NCBI RefSeq assembly: GCF_014282275.1
Contig: NZ_VFIA01000002.1
Location: forward strand, 226,418-290,417
Source of the DNA: Spirosoma utsteinense
GTDB lineage: Bacteria; Bacteroidota; Bacteroidia; Cytophagales; Spirosomataceae
DNA length: 64,000 nucleotides
Reading direction: 5' to 3'
The notes beneath the pieces are model-generated. The model worked only from the letters and a program-made list of their open reading frames with translations. It ran no database searches and was not told where the DNA came from. Position 1 is the stretch's first letter; every line of letters begins with the position of its first letter. Shown here piece after piece: positions 9,685-20,218 of the stretch. Both the position numbers and the translations under genes were made by a program.

Positions 9685-10517
9685 ACCGTTTTTGCTTCGT
9701 TCCAGTAAATGTCCATTTCAGCCAGCGTCATGTCAGCCAGTGCTTTGCCATTCGCTTTAGCCCGCTCTTCCAGATACTGAAAGCGTTTGATAAACTTTTT
9801 GTTTGTGCGTTCGAGCGCTGTTTCAGGATTTATGTCGATGAAGCGGGCATAGTTGACGAGTGAAAACAACAGGTCGCCAAACTCACCTTCCGCCCGTTGC
9901 TCATCGATAGGTTGACCCGTATCGACGTTGAATTCCGCTTTGAACTCCTGCATTTCCTCTTCTACCTTCTCCCAAACCTGCTGTTTCTCCTCCCAGTCGA
10001 AACCCGCGCCCCGTGCTTTCTCCTGAATACGCATGGCTTTTACGAGCGCAGGCAATGAGCCCGGTACGCCACCCAGCACCGACTTGTTTCCTTCCTTCAG
10101 CTTAAGTTGCTCCCAGTTCGCCTTTACTTTTTCCTCCGTATCGGCCACCACTTTATCCCCGTTAGCATCGCCGTAAATATGCGGGTGACGACTGATAAGC
10201 TTATCACAAACACCATTCAGAACGTCGGCCATGTCGAAGCGCGCTGAGGGATCAATTGCTGGTTCGGACGCAATTTTGGCGTAGAAAACCAGGTGTAACT
10301 GAATATCACCCAGCTCCTTCCGAATTTCGGTAAGGTCTTTCTCCATAATGGCGTCGGAGAGCTCATACGTCTCTTCAATGGTCAGATGGCGCAGGCTTTC
10401 CAGCGTTTGTTTGCGGTCCCAGGGACACTGTTCACGCAGTTCGTCCATGATGGTCAAAAGGCGGTCAAAAGCCATCAGCTGCGCCTGACGGCGGGGAGTC
10501 ATTTCGGTAAACGTCAT
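9681..10517 (-). CDS. mazG: Nucleoside triphosphate pyrophosphohydrolase MazG
   Basis: MazG hydrolyses nucleoside triphosphates to monophosphate and pyrophosphate, cleaning non-canonical nucleotides. The 278-residue protein is a two-repeat, full-length MazG: first repeat with LREQCPWDRKQTLESLRHLTIEETYELSDAI and the ELGDIQLHLVFYAKIA metal site, then ISRHPHIYGDANGD, and a second repeat with EEMQEFKAEF and EFGDLLFSLVNYARF. It overlaps the metallophosphoesterase by 4 bp. It is not next to mazEF, consistent with a housekeeping gene. Confidence 0.95.
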   Translation of the reverse strand: MTFTEMTPRRQAQLMAFDRLLTIMDELREQCPWDRKQTLESLRHLTIEETYELSDAIMEKDLTEIRKELGDIQLHLVFYAKIASEPAIDPSARFDMADVLNGVCDKLISRHPHIYGDANGDKVVADTEEKVKANWEQLKLKEGNKSVLGGVPGSLPALVKAMRIQEKARGAGFDWEEKQQVWEKVEEEMQEFKAEFNVDTGQPIDEQRAEGEFGDLLFSLVNYARFIDINPETALERTNKKFIKRFQYLEERAKANGKALADMTLAEMDIYWNEAKTV

Positions 10518-10624
10518 ACAGTAAAGATAACGGAAAAGCAGGAATGGCAGCGGGTGAACTTACACCTGCTTTCTCCAACCCGTTTCAACCCGACTGACGG
10601 TAAGGAGTAAACAAAACAGCTCTC

Positions 10625-13600
10625 CTACCGCACAATCAGTTCAAATGTCCGTACCCGTTGCCCTGTTGCGCCGACAAGCAGGGCCGTTTTATCGTTCACC
10701 CGCAGTGTTTTCAGATCACGCACATCACCGTTCCAGAACAGGCCTGATACTGGCATTGGCACATAGGAGAACTGTCCCTTACCCCGATTCAGGAACAACT
10801 GCCCCCGATTGGCATCGGACTTCCCGATGCGAACCCGATTGTATTCGAGGTTGCCGCCAACCAGTACGTCCAGCAATCCATCCGCATTCACATCCACGGC
10901 CGCGAAGGCATAGGCCGGGGCAAACTGCGCTTCGGCGGGTAATGGTAATTGGGTGAATGTACCCTTGTCGTTACGGAACAGCATCGTTTGTAGTTCGCGG
11001 GCGTCGAGTTTAGACGCCTTGCTTAACTCGTCTGTCGTAAACAGATCCGTAATGGTGGCTTTCGAATACCCGGTGTAATCCGTAAATTTTTTACGAAGGC
11101 TTACAACCTGATCGAGCATTTCATCCCGCGCATTAAACGGATATTCCTGCTTTTCTTCATAGCTGGTCATGACAGGCACGACTGCTCCCGAAGAACTGGT
11201 CATGCCGTACAAGCCCAGCGGCTGGTCCTTCCCTACCCGCAACTGGCTGTTCTGCCCGGCATTGGCGGCCAAAATATCCTGGTCGCCATCATTATCGAAG
11301 TCACGGACCAGCAACCGGTTCCAGCAACCGGTCATTCCAGGCAACGCCTGATCGAGTGGCATCAACAGATTGTTTCGGTAGGTGAAGGCCTGCAAAGGCC
11401 CGAAATCAACAGCGATAAACAGCGCCGGGCGGGCCCCGCGGGTGAGCGTTACAAAAGCAGCATCGGTTACCATGCCTAGTTTACGCAGTGCCGGTTGCTG
11501 GCCGGTCACGTCCGAGAAAATTCCACGGCCATTATTCAGCAATAAGTGGCTGACGGGCGTTTCTGGATAACGGCCCGGTACTACCCGAGCACCAATAAAC
11601 AGGTCCAGGTCGCCATCGGTGTCTACATCGGCCACCCGGATGCAGGATGCGCTCACGCGCAGCCGAGGAAATGAGGGTGCTTTTATCAATAGTCCCTTAC
11701 CATCATTCAGGTACAAGCGCGGTGCCAGCCGTTCATCGTCGGCCGCCAGTTCATAACCGGCGCTACAAACAGCCAGATCCAAATCGCCATCGCCGTCGGC
11801 GTCGAACCACTCAGCCCCGGCATCTTCACAAGCGCGGTCGGCTACAAGCGCGGGCTGCGGCATGGGCACAAACTGGCCCGCTCGCTGTAAGAGTACCTGC
11901 CCGCCCTGTCCACGTCCGCCCCCTACAAACACATCATCCAGGCCATCACCGTTAATGTCGGCAGTAGCAAAACGCGGACCCGTCTGCGAAAGCATGTGCG
12001 GCAGTAAAGGCTGAATCTTGAAGTCATTGACCGAATCCTCCCGATTCACCACGTCCATTAGGTCGACGGCTTGCCAGTACGGCACCGGTGTCGGCAGCAC
12101 TGTTTTTACTGTGGGAGCATACGGGATGGTCAATTTATTTCCGGCAACAGATTGAACAGACTGGGTTGCTCCATCGGCCCAGCGTACCTGTACGGAATCG
12201 GCCCGTAGCGCTGTTCCCAACCCAAATAGTAAAGGTCCATACAGGGCGGACTGAAAACCCCGCACCGGCTGAAACTCCTGCACCTGCATCCGGCCACCTG
12301 CCCAGATACTTACCCGAGCGCCAATCAATCGGGCCGGGTTCGGGCTTAGAAGCCGAACTGTCAGGTGGTGGTTCGCGCTAAGCCGGTCGCTATGGTTCTG
12401 ATAGATACCAGCTTCGGCGTTGACCTGGTTGACAACCAGATCCAGGTCACCATCGTTGTCGAGATCGGCATAAATGGCTCCATTCGATTGGTTCGGCTCG
12501 TTGAATCCCCAATCGGCAGTTTTGTTTTCGAAGGTTAGCCTGCCCGTATTCCGGAACATATAATCCGGCTCATTGATACTGGGCATCTTCGCAATAACGG
12601 CCATAGGGTCAGGCTCCGTACCGGTTCCTCTCGCCTTCAGCTGCTCGTCCATCGTGAATTTCAGGAACTCCATGTTGGTATAATCACGGGCGTATCCATT
12701 GGTGACGAACAAGTCTTTCCAGCCATCGTTGTCAAAGTCGGCAAACAGGCCTGCCCAGCTCCAGTCGGTGTTGGAGACGCCGGCCAATTGGCCAATTTCG
12801 GAGAAAACAGGAATGGAAGGGGCTAAAGGGGGCCTGGCTGTTTTTTTCTCTTTTCCTTTTTCTGCCTGCCATTCCCCCATATTCAGTTGCACCATATTCC
12901 GCATGGTCTGGTGATGGAACCCGGCTTGCAGCAGTTGCTGGTATTTATCGTAGTTATCGTCACCGGCGGTTAGTTTGATCCGCTCGTTTCGTTCGGGAAG
13001 CATATCGAGCGTAAGCAAATCCATCCGGCCGTCATTATTGATGTCGGCCGCATCGGACCCCATCGAATAGAGCGATGTATGGCCCATTGCATCGCGCACC
13101 GACTCCTGAAACGTACCATCCTGCTTATTGATGTAGAGGTAGTCATTTTCGTTATAATCGTTCGACACATACAGGTCGGGCCAACCATCGTTATTGAAAT
13201 CGCTCACGGCTACACCGAGGCCAAAGCTCAACACGTTGGCTATCAAACCCGACTGCGCCGAAACATCGACAAACTTGCCCTTCTGATTCTGAAACAGTCT
13301 GCTGGAGTAGTTGGCATTCGTCTGCTGTTTGAAGCGGCTGATCATGCGGCTAAATCCGGCAAACTCCTGCACTGAATGGTTAAGCAGGAAACAGTCCAGA
13401 TCACCATCGCGGTCGTAGTCGAAGAAGGCCGCCTGCGTCGAATAGCCCGGATCATCGAGACCATACTCGGCTGCTTTTTCCGAAAATGTAGGGTACCCGT
13501 CCCGTGTATTTCGGTTATTGATAAAGAGCAGATTCCGGCGAAGGCGGGAGTCTGTTGCGGCCGAACGGCATACATACAGATCGAGCCAGCCGTCGGCATT

Positions 13601-13966
13601 GATGTCTACAACCGTAACGCCCGTATTCCAGCCATCAGCCGCCCCAACGCCTGCCTTATCGGTAATATCATCGAACGTCAGGTCGCCGGCATTGGTCTCG
13701 GTACGATTGAGATACAGTTTATTCGCACTCAAATTACCCATGAAGTACAGATCGATGCGGCCATCGTTGTTAAAATCAGCCGCTGCCACGCCCCCACCGT
13801 TGTAGAAATAGCCGTACTTCAGGACGTTGAAATCAGTAGCCTCCTCAAGAGAATTAATGAAGGTAATATTGGTTTGGGAGGAAGGAATTCGTTCAAACAG
13901 CGTATCGGTATGCCCGCAGGCCGATACTAGCAATGTGGCAATAAGCAGGAAAGAAAGCGTCTTCAT
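10625..13966 (-). CDS. VCBS/FG-GAP repeat and ASPIC/UnbV domain lipoprotein
   Basis: The protein (about 1113 residues from the ATG at 13966) starts with a lipoprotein signal (MKTLSFLLIATLLVSACG; lipobox VSAC) and consists of many FG-GAP/VCBS blades with calcium-loop cores such as DFNNDGRIDLYF, DINADGWLDLYV, DYDRDGDLDCFLL, DFDNDGDQDILAANAG. An ASPIC/UnbV domain (GARVSIWAGGRMQVQEFQPVRGFQS) lies in the middle. The form suggests a beta-propeller exposed on the cell surface that binds polymers or protein partners. It follows susC and susD on the same strand and probably belongs to that operon. An ORF extension of 24 residues upstream was rejected because the signal peptide would then be internal. 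Confidence 0.9.
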   Translation of the reverse strand: MKTLSFLLIATLLVSACGHTDTLFERIPSSQTNITFINSLEEATDFNVLKYGYFYNGGGVAAADFNNDGRIDLYFMGNLSANKLYLNRTETNAGDLTFDDITDKAGVGAADGWNTGVTVVDINADGWLDLYVCRSAATDSRLRRNLLFINNRNTRDGYPTFSEKAAEYGLDDPGYSTQAAFFDYDRDGDLDCFLLNHSVQEFAGFSRMISRFKQQTNANYSSRLFQNQKGKFVDVSAQSGLIANVLSFGLGVAVSDFNNDGWPDLYVSNDYNENDYLYINKQDGTFQESVRDAMGHTSLYSMGSDAADINNDGRMDLLTLDMLPERNERIKLTAGDDNYDKYQQLLQAGFHHQTMRNMVQLNMGEWQAEKGKEKKTARPPLAPSIPVFSEIGQLAGVSNTDWSWAGLFADFDNDGWKDLFVTNGYARDYTNMEFLKFTMDEQLKARGTGTEPDPMAVIAKMPSINEPDYMFRNTGRLTFENKTADWGFNEPNQSNGAIYADLDNDGDLDLVVNQVNAEAGIYQNHSDRLSANHHLTVRLLSPNPARLIGARVSIWAGGRMQVQEFQPVRGFQSALYGPLLFGLGTALRADSVQVRWADGATQSVQSVAGNKLTIPYAPTVKTVLPTPVPYWQAVDLMDVVNREDSVNDFKIQPLLPHMLSQTGPRFATADINGDGLDDVFVGGGRGQGGQVLLQRAGQFVPMPQPALVADRACEDAGAEWFDADGDGDLDLAVCSAGYELAADDERLAPRLYLNDGKGLLIKAPSFPRLRVSASCIRVADVDTDGDLDLFIGARVVPGRYPETPVSHLLLNNGRGIFSDVTGQQPALRKLGMVTDAAFVTLTRGARPALFIAVDFGPLQAFTYRNNLLMPLDQALPGMTGCWNRLLVRDFDNDGDQDILAANAGQNSQLRVGKDQPLGLYGMTSSSGAVVPVMTSYEEKQEYPFNARDEMLDQVVSLRKKFTDYTGYSKATITDLFTTDELSKASKLDARELQTMLFRNDKGTFTQLPLPAEAQFAPAYAFAAVDVNADGLLDVLVGGNLEYNRVRIGKSDANRGQLFLNRGKGQFSYVPMPVSGLFWNGDVRDLKTLRVNDKTALLVGATGQRVRTFELIVR

Positions 13967-14057
13967 AGCGTACAGTACCCGATACGGTTGGCATTGAAAG
14001 GGCGAAAGCGGACGAAGAATCGCCCGCTTTCGCGACATTCGGTAAACTTAATCTCTA

Positions 14058-15611
14058 TTAGTTCTTATCCCACCATAACGGCGTCGTCACTTTGTCGGGA
14101 CCGTTCAGCAGTGACACCGCTTTTTTCGCTTCCACGGCGTTCGTTTGCTGCTCGATCAGGAGAATAGGTATCCGGCGCAACACTCCTCCGGCTGGAATAT
14201 CCGGATTGTCGGAACTCACGACCGGATACAGTTTTGGATAACGGGTCCGGCGGTATTCAGCCCATCCTTCGAAGCCATCAGGGAAGATAGCCAGCCATTT
14301 CTGGGTGCCGATCTGCTCCCGCTGTATGGCTTCGGTGCTACCCCAGGCCACGGGAATGGTACTCAACGGGGCCGATTTCATGAAGTCGCCGGGAGCAACA
14401 GGCGTTTTGGTGCTGGTCTGGTACGCCCGGATAGCCGCGGCATCCGTAACGCCCCATTGGGTCATAGAGGTAGCGATCCCTTTCTCATAAAAATCCTTTG
14501 CCGTGCCGCCCATGTTCCAGCCGTTGAGCGCACCTTCGGCCCGCAGGAAATACGACTCAGCCGTAGCCATGACGTTTTGGGGTGTAGCCAGTCCGGTTGA
14601 GGTCCAGCGCTGGCCGACGTGCGAGTTATTGTCGGCCGTATTGATGGGGTCTGTCAGCTGCGTTGTGGCCAGGCCGTTCCGTAAACCTTCATACGTATTG
14701 GTTTTCACGGCGGGCATGAAATAGGTAGGCAGCCGCGGGTCTTCATACCCCTTCAGCACCGATTCCATAGCCGCACTCATCCGAAACTCGTTCCAGTCCG
14801 ACATGATGGCCAGGCCGTTATTATCGCCCCCTTTGGTACTCCGCTGTACCAGCGCATCATCGCCCGGGCTGGTTGTCAGTACTCCGCCAGCCACAGCGGC
14901 TTCTGCTTCTGTTTTAGCCCGGGCCGGATCGACCTTCGATATCCGCAACGCCAGCCGTAGCCGCAGGGTATTTGCAAACTTGATCCATTTGCTTACATCA
15001 CCCCCATACACAAGATCGAATGCCCCAAACGGCTTATCCGACGTTTTGTCTTTCAGCACCGCCGTAGCTGCCGCCAGCCGCTTGAAAAAATCATCGTAGA
15101 TCTTATCCTGTGCATCATAGGCTACCGAAGTAGCGGGTTCGCCCGCCTTGAAATACGGGATCGGACCCACATAATCCGTCCAGCGGTGAAAGGTATACAC
15201 CCACCAGATATTGGTGAGCGCATTCTCGGATGAATTGACATCGGTACTTGCCAGAATGGTTTTCATCTGCGGCACGGCTTCCGTATACATAGCCGTCCAG
15301 GGACCGCCCAGCCAGTCCATCCGGATCACAAACCGGTCTGAAGGAAAGTAAGTAGCTACACAGGCGAAATACTGCGCGTACTGGTCGGAAAAAAGGTTTT
15401 GTCCGACCTGATAGTTGCCGCCAGGAAGCGTTGCCGCCGACTGTGCTTTGGAAAACAGATACGGAATCTCACCCGCCCCAATGATCGTGACTTTGGTTTT
15501 GTTTGTGTTGATCTCATCAAAGTTCTTGGTGCATCCAACTGCCAGGAACAGGGGCGTCGACAGGCAGGCGGCCACAAACGTCTGTCGAAATAAAGTTTTA
15601 TATGATAGCAT
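14058..15611 (-). CDS. SusD/RagB-family outer membrane lipoprotein
   Basis: This 517-residue protein is a SusD-like substrate-binding lipoprotein that caps the SusC channel. The signal peptide ends in LFLAVGC, so C27 is the probable lipidated residue, followed by TKNFDEINTNKTKV, a usual SusD start. TPR-type helices and motifs such as VYTFHRWTDYVGPIPYF and ATAESYFLRAEGALNGW are typical of the SusD_2 type. It is 18 bp downstream of the susC homologue. The substrate is unknown; the pair may take up oligosaccharides or peptides. Confidence 0.93.
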   Translation of the reverse strand: MLSYKTLFRQTFVAACLSTPLFLAVGCTKNFDEINTNKTKVTIIGAGEIPYLFSKAQSAATLPGGNYQVGQNLFSDQYAQYFACVATYFPSDRFVIRMDWLGGPWTAMYTEAVPQMKTILASTDVNSSENALTNIWWVYTFHRWTDYVGPIPYFKAGEPATSVAYDAQDKIYDDFFKRLAAATAVLKDKTSDKPFGAFDLVYGGDVSKWIKFANTLRLRLALRISKVDPARAKTEAEAAVAGGVLTTSPGDDALVQRSTKGGDNNGLAIMSDWNEFRMSAAMESVLKGYEDPRLPTYFMPAVKTNTYEGLRNGLATTQLTDPINTADNNSHVGQRWTSTGLATPQNVMATAESYFLRAEGALNGWNMGGTAKDFYEKGIATSMTQWGVTDAAAIRAYQTSTKTPVAPGDFMKSAPLSTIPVAWGSTEAIQREQIGTQKWLAIFPDGFEGWAEYRRTRYPKLYPVVSSDNPDIPAGGVLRRIPILLIEQQTNAVEAKKAVSLLNGPDKVTTPLWWDKN

Positions 15612-15629
15612 GGTATCGATGATTTCAGG

Positions 15630-18600
15630 TTAAAAAGAAAGTTTCAGATTCAAACCAACGCTCCGGTTCGAGGGTAGCGTACCGTATTCAACCCCCTGAA
15701 AGTTACCATTGCCGATGTTCACGTCGGGGTCGAACCACATCTTGCGTTTTCCAATACCGGGAATGTCCAGAATGGAACTACCCCGGTAAATCCAGAACAG
15801 GTTACGCGCTACGAACGACAGGCGAGCCGACTTGATGAAAAAGTTGGAAGGCACCGGAATACCGTAACCGATCGACAGCTCCCGAAGCCGGACGTTGGTC
15901 GCATCATAGGCGAAGAACTCACCCCAGCCGTAGCGTTTCCCCGACACCGTTTGCCAGAATTGCTCGGCGGTAATAGCCTGCGCATTGGGTCTTCCGGCAC
16001 CCACCGTCGTTACGCCGTCGGACCCGGCGACGCCAGCCGTGACGGCAGGCAAGATCCAGCCCCCTTCGCGGTTTTTAGCCGTTACTTCTGGAATACCACT
16101 GAACGCCAGGTTCATCTCAGTACCCGATACGGCTATGCCGCCCATCCGTCCGTCGACCAGCACACGAAGCGAAAAGCCTTTGAACGTGAAGGTGTTCGTC
16201 AAGCCCAGCAGCATTTTTGGGTTGAAATTGCCGATGTACTCCTGTTCTTTGGTAGCCACAGGTAGCCCGGTAGAGACAATCGAAGCCTCCGAAACCGCAG
16301 GGCTCGTCGACTGCGAGCCAACCAGGTACTGTCCTGTAGTGGCGTCTTTCTGCCAGCGGTAAGACACGATATCACCGTAAGAACCGCCTTCCTTCACGAT
16401 AGGTGATGCCGACCGGCCAAATCCGCCCGAAAGGAACGCCGTTTTGATATCGGGCGACAGGCTTACGATCTTATTCCGGTTCAGGCCCATGTTAAGGCCC
16501 AGGTCCCAGCTGAAGCGGTCGGTTTTGATGGCCGTTCCATTGATCACTATTTCGAGACCCATGTTGCGGATGTCGCCGGCATTGATGTACTGATCTTTGA
16601 AGCCCGATGCGGGTGCCAGTCCTAATTTCAGCAACTGGTTGATCGAATTGGTTTTATAAGCCGTAATCGTGGCACCGATGCGGTTGCTGAAAAAGCGGGC
16701 ATCGACTCCAACTTCGAGACTTTTCGTGATCTCAGGCTTCAGGTTACCAATAGCCTGCGTACCATCCCGGCTGATAAATCCAGACCCCGCTCCCTGGCCA
16801 TACGAGTAATTGGTTTGTAACAGATAAGCATCCGCTCCGTTACCCACCTGTGCGTAGGAACCGTTGATCTTCAGGAAGGATAACGGCCCCGACAGTTTGA
16901 GCAGATCCGACAGAACGACCGAAGCGCCTATCGATGGATACTGAAATGAGTAGGGCTTTGGCAACGTAGAGGCCCAGTCATTCCGCAGGCTGGCATTCAC
17001 GAAAATAGCATCCCGCCAGGCCAGCGACACCTGCCCGAACAGTGATTGTGTTTGTATCCGCGTAAAATCATCGGTCAGGCTCTGGTTTGTACCAAAGTTC
17101 AGGTTAAACCGGTTCGGCACGTTCAACCCATCGGCCAGAGCATTGGTCGACTGGTAGCGCGTATCCTGAATGATCGCCCCCGCCTGGTAATCGAGCGTGA
17201 AGTCCGGTCCCAGTTTGTTTTTTCCCTCGATCAAGAGATCATACCAGCTCTGGGTGTTGACAATATTGTTCCGGGAGAACTTACCCCCCGCCTGATTGGC
17301 CCACAGGATTGTTCCCTGCCCGTAGCTCTCCTCGTTCTTGTCGAAGTATTTATCCAGGTTGGCCCGCCCCTGAATACTCAGAAAATCAGTTAGCTGATAC
17401 TTGGCCAGCACAAACCCGATAACCCGGTCCCGATACTGATTGATGGCGGTCTCGTTTACCATCCAGTACGGATTCTGATAGATAGACGATAGCGTCGACG
17501 GCCAGGCCGTTGGGGCTGGCTGACCAAAAGCATTGGGCGAAGCATAGTTTTTAGCATCGCTCAGGCTAACGTTCCGGGGAATCTGGTAAAGGTTGATCAC
17601 CGGCGCGTTCTCTTCACCCGTCCGGGGCTTGTTCACCACCGACTGGTTTATATACGTCACCTTCGCGTCGGTCGACAGTTTCGAGCTGATCTGGTTCGAC
17701 AACCGCAGGTTGACCGTGTTCCGGTTCAGATTATTACCGGGTACGGTTCCCTGCAACGAGTTGTTGGTGTACGAGAAATAAGTTTGTGAACGCTCCGATC
17801 CACCCGTAATACCGATGGAATTGTTGAGGCTAACGGCTGTCCGGAAGAAATCGCGGATGTTATTCGGCTGGGCAGCGTACGAAGCCGCATTGTCAAGGTA
17901 ATTTGTGTAGGACTGCCCGGTCATGGCTGCGCCCCAGCTAGACCCGACAGCGGGGTCCAGCTTACCGCCAACACCCTGCCCATACTGATTTTGTACAGCG
18001 GGTAGTGAAAATGGTTTGTCCACTGAAACGCCGGCGTTTACGTCTACCGACACCCGACCCGTTTTCCCGCGTTTGGTCGTTATCAGGATGACGCCATTGG
18101 CAGCCTGACTGCCATACAGAGCCGCTGCCGAAGCGCCCCGCAGGACCGTTACATTCTCAATATCATCCGGATTGATGTTCGACGCGCCATCCGAATTGGC
18201 AACACTGCCAAAATCATTGGTGGCCTGCCCGAAGGTGCTGTTGTTGATAGGAACACCATCGACTACCATCAGCGCGTTGTTCGAGCCCTGGATAGAGCGG
18301 TTGCCCCGCAACACAATCCGCGAACCGGTACCCGGCCCACCTGAGCCCTGTGTGATGTAAGCCCCGGCAATTTTTCCCTGTAGCGTATTTAGTACGTTGC
18401 CATCCCGAACCTCATTGATCTGAGCCGGCTTGATGGTTTGCGTGGCGTAACTCAGCGCTTTGGCGTCGCGTTTGATACCCAGGGCCGTTACAACAACTTC
18501 GCCCAACACCCGGTCATCCGATGCCAGTACTACCGTTAGCCGGGACTGACCCGGCGACACAGTTACGTCTTTCGATACATAGCCTACAGAAGAAACGGTC

Positions 18601-18812
18601 AATACCGTGTTGGCACCGGATATGGCTAAGCGAAATTCACCGGCCGCATCCGTCGTAGTGCCTCGTGAAGTCCCTTTGATGACCACATTTGCCCCCGAGA
18701 TGGCCTGATCCTGCTCATCGCGCAGTAGGCCGGTTATCGACTGATCCTGCGCCCACAGGGAGCCTGTTGCCAGCAGCAGAACCACCAGACAGGAGAGTAA
18801 GTGTTTAAACAT
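15630..18812 (-). CDS. SusC/RagA-family TonB-linked outer membrane protein
   Basis: This 1060-residue TonB-dependent transporter moves large nutrients across the outer membrane with its SusD partner. It has a signal peptide (ending LWAQ), an N-terminal carboxypeptidase-D-regulatory-like domain (ITGLLRDEQDQAISGANVVIKGT..., residues 25-105), the plug (VLNTLQGKIAGAYITQGSGG, RIVLRGNRSIQG, LMVVDGVPI, DIENVTVLRGASAAALYGSQAANGVILI), then the 22-strand barrel ending NRSVGLNLKLSF with terminal Phe. No separate extra signalling domain is seen. First gene of susC-susD-VCBS. Confidence 0.96.
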   Translation of the reverse strand: MFKHLLSCLVVLLLATGSLWAQDQSITGLLRDEQDQAISGANVVIKGTSRGTTTDAAGEFRLAISGANTVLTVSSVGYVSKDVTVSPGQSRLTVVLASDDRVLGEVVVTALGIKRDAKALSYATQTIKPAQINEVRDGNVLNTLQGKIAGAYITQGSGGPGTGSRIVLRGNRSIQGSNNALMVVDGVPINNSTFGQATNDFGSVANSDGASNINPDDIENVTVLRGASAAALYGSQAANGVILITTKRGKTGRVSVDVNAGVSVDKPFSLPAVQNQYGQGVGGKLDPAVGSSWGAAMTGQSYTNYLDNAASYAAQPNNIRDFFRTAVSLNNSIGITGGSERSQTYFSYTNNSLQGTVPGNNLNRNTVNLRLSNQISSKLSTDAKVTYINQSVVNKPRTGEENAPVINLYQIPRNVSLSDAKNYASPNAFGQPAPTAWPSTLSSIYQNPYWMVNETAINQYRDRVIGFVLAKYQLTDFLSIQGRANLDKYFDKNEESYGQGTILWANQAGGKFSRNNIVNTQSWYDLLIEGKNKLGPDFTLDYQAGAIIQDTRYQSTNALADGLNVPNRFNLNFGTNQSLTDDFTRIQTQSLFGQVSLAWRDAIFVNASLRNDWASTLPKPYSFQYPSIGASVVLSDLLKLSGPLSFLKINGSYAQVGNGADAYLLQTNYSYGQGAGSGFISRDGTQAIGNLKPEITKSLEVGVDARFFSNRIGATITAYKTNSINQLLKLGLAPASGFKDQYINAGDIRNMGLEIVINGTAIKTDRFSWDLGLNMGLNRNKIVSLSPDIKTAFLSGGFGRSASPIVKEGGSYGDIVSYRWQKDATTGQYLVGSQSTSPAVSEASIVSTGLPVATKEQEYIGNFNPKMLLGLTNTFTFKGFSLRVLVDGRMGGIAVSGTEMNLAFSGIPEVTAKNREGGWILPAVTAGVAGSDGVTTVGAGRPNAQAITAEQFWQTVSGKRYGWGEFFAYDATNVRLRELSIGYGIPVPSNFFIKSARLSFVARNLFWIYRGSSILDIPGIGKRKMWFDPDVNIGNGNFQGVEYGTLPSNRSVGLNLKLSF

Positions 18813-18995
18813 AGTGATTGGTATTTATTTAGGTTAATACTCGAATTAATAAAATTTTATTCTAACCGTACTTCTATTCTCAAAATTTTTAACTATATAC
18901 TTGTACATATACCATATTTCCTGTGGATGCTGATCCGGGCTTGAGTATTTCCCGCTGGCAAGGAGAATGGTAGATGTAGTTTTAATTATATCGCT

Positions 18996-20108
18996 TTATA
19001 GATGGTGCGTCTCCCTAACAGGATCGACTACGGTACCTTCATCGACCGTGATCACATACGCTTTACCGCCCTCTTTTTCTATAGCTTCAGCCACCGTTTC
19101 CGGGTATTTGGGAGCGTAGGCAAACATACAGCCACCCCCTCCCGACCCGTTAATTTTACCCCCCATCGCGCCCGCCTGTAGGGCAGCCGTCAACATCCGG
19201 TCTATTTTGGGCGTTGAAATGCGCTTGGCGTCGCGCAGGTTATCCTGATGTTTGTTTAACAAAGACCCCAGATAGGCGTCGTCCATAACAGGCCCACGAA
19301 GTAACTCCAGTGCCTCCCGAAGTATATCGCGATCCGATAAATTGCTTTGAAGCAGACTCAATTCATCGGCGGTCAGCAGGTGGCGATAATCAATAGCCGA
19401 AGCCAGCGGTGCCGTATACAGGTCGAAGGCAGGGTGATGGGCGCTGATTTTTTTTAATGCATCCAGCATCCCGAATTTTACGTGTTTTAGTATGCCCAAC
19501 GTGTCTTTTGGCTCACACGAATCGCCCAGAACGAACGTACCGAGCGTTGGACGCAGATGATCAATTCGAATGGCCGGTTCAGATTCCAGATAAATAATAT
19601 CGCCAACGGCCGTGGCGTAATGGTCCATCATCCCCCCCGGTTCGCCAAACTCAAGGACCTCAGCCCGATGCGCTATGCCCGCTATGGCTTCCCGGGAGAA
19701 AGACAGCGGGTTGTCGGCCATCTGGAGGAGTAAACTGACCCAGCTAACGACCAGCGCCGACGAACTCGATGTACCGGCATTGATCGGGATCGTACCCCGA
19801 ACCGTAACGTCGAACCCGGTCGACAACCGGATGCCTTCATCCCGGCGCAGCACATTAACGGCACTCCTGAAATAATCGCGTTTTGCTACGTAGGTAAGGG
19901 GTCCTTTCAGGTCGAATGATTCCGACTTCCCAATATCCGGCAGATGAATATGCACCTGACTGTCAGAACGGGGAACAGCCGTCAAGTGGATACGCCGGGA
20001 AATAGCCGCAGCAATGACCGGCAAACCTAAATAATCCTGATGTTCACCAAAAAGACATATTCGACCCGGTGTTGAAACCGACACTACACTATCGCTCCTT
20101 GTTGCCAT
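18996..20108 (-). CDS. GHMP-family sugar kinase (galactokinase-like)
   Basis: The 370-residue protein phosphorylates a small alcohol or sugar with ATP. It has the galactokinase-like N-terminal motif PGRICLFGEHQDYLGLPVIAAAI (residues 14-36), the glycine/serine-rich ATP loop INAGTSSSSALVVSW near 110-125, EPGGMMDHYATAVGD, and the C-terminal motif GKINGSGGGGCMFAYAPK. The exact substrate (galactose, glucuronate, mevalonate or other) cannot be set. It lies 183 bp upstream of susC on the same strand and is divergent from a LacI-type gene, so a role in the same carbohydrate pathway is inferred. Confidence 0.85.
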   Translation of the reverse strand: MATRSDSVVSVSTPGRICLFGEHQDYLGLPVIAAAISRRIHLTAVPRSDSQVHIHLPDIGKSESFDLKGPLTYVAKRDYFRSAVNVLRRDEGIRLSTGFDVTVRGTIPINAGTSSSSALVVSWVSLLLQMADNPLSFSREAIAGIAHRAEVLEFGEPGGMMDHYATAVGDIIYLESEPAIRIDHLRPTLGTFVLGDSCEPKDTLGILKHVKFGMLDALKKISAHHPAFDLYTAPLASAIDYRHLLTADELSLLQSNLSDRDILREALELLRGPVMDDAYLGSLLNKHQDNLRDAKRISTPKIDRMLTAALQAGAMGGKINGSGGGGCMFAYAPKYPETVAEAIEKEGGKAYVITVDEGTVVDPVRETHHL

Positions 20109-20218
20109 TGATTAGAAATACGTAATTTTCACTAAGGAAATATCTGCCTACCCAAACAAAAGTAACCCTTTACGAACCCTGGCAAAATCGAATTAACGCG
20201 AGCAGCGCGTCTTTTTCC

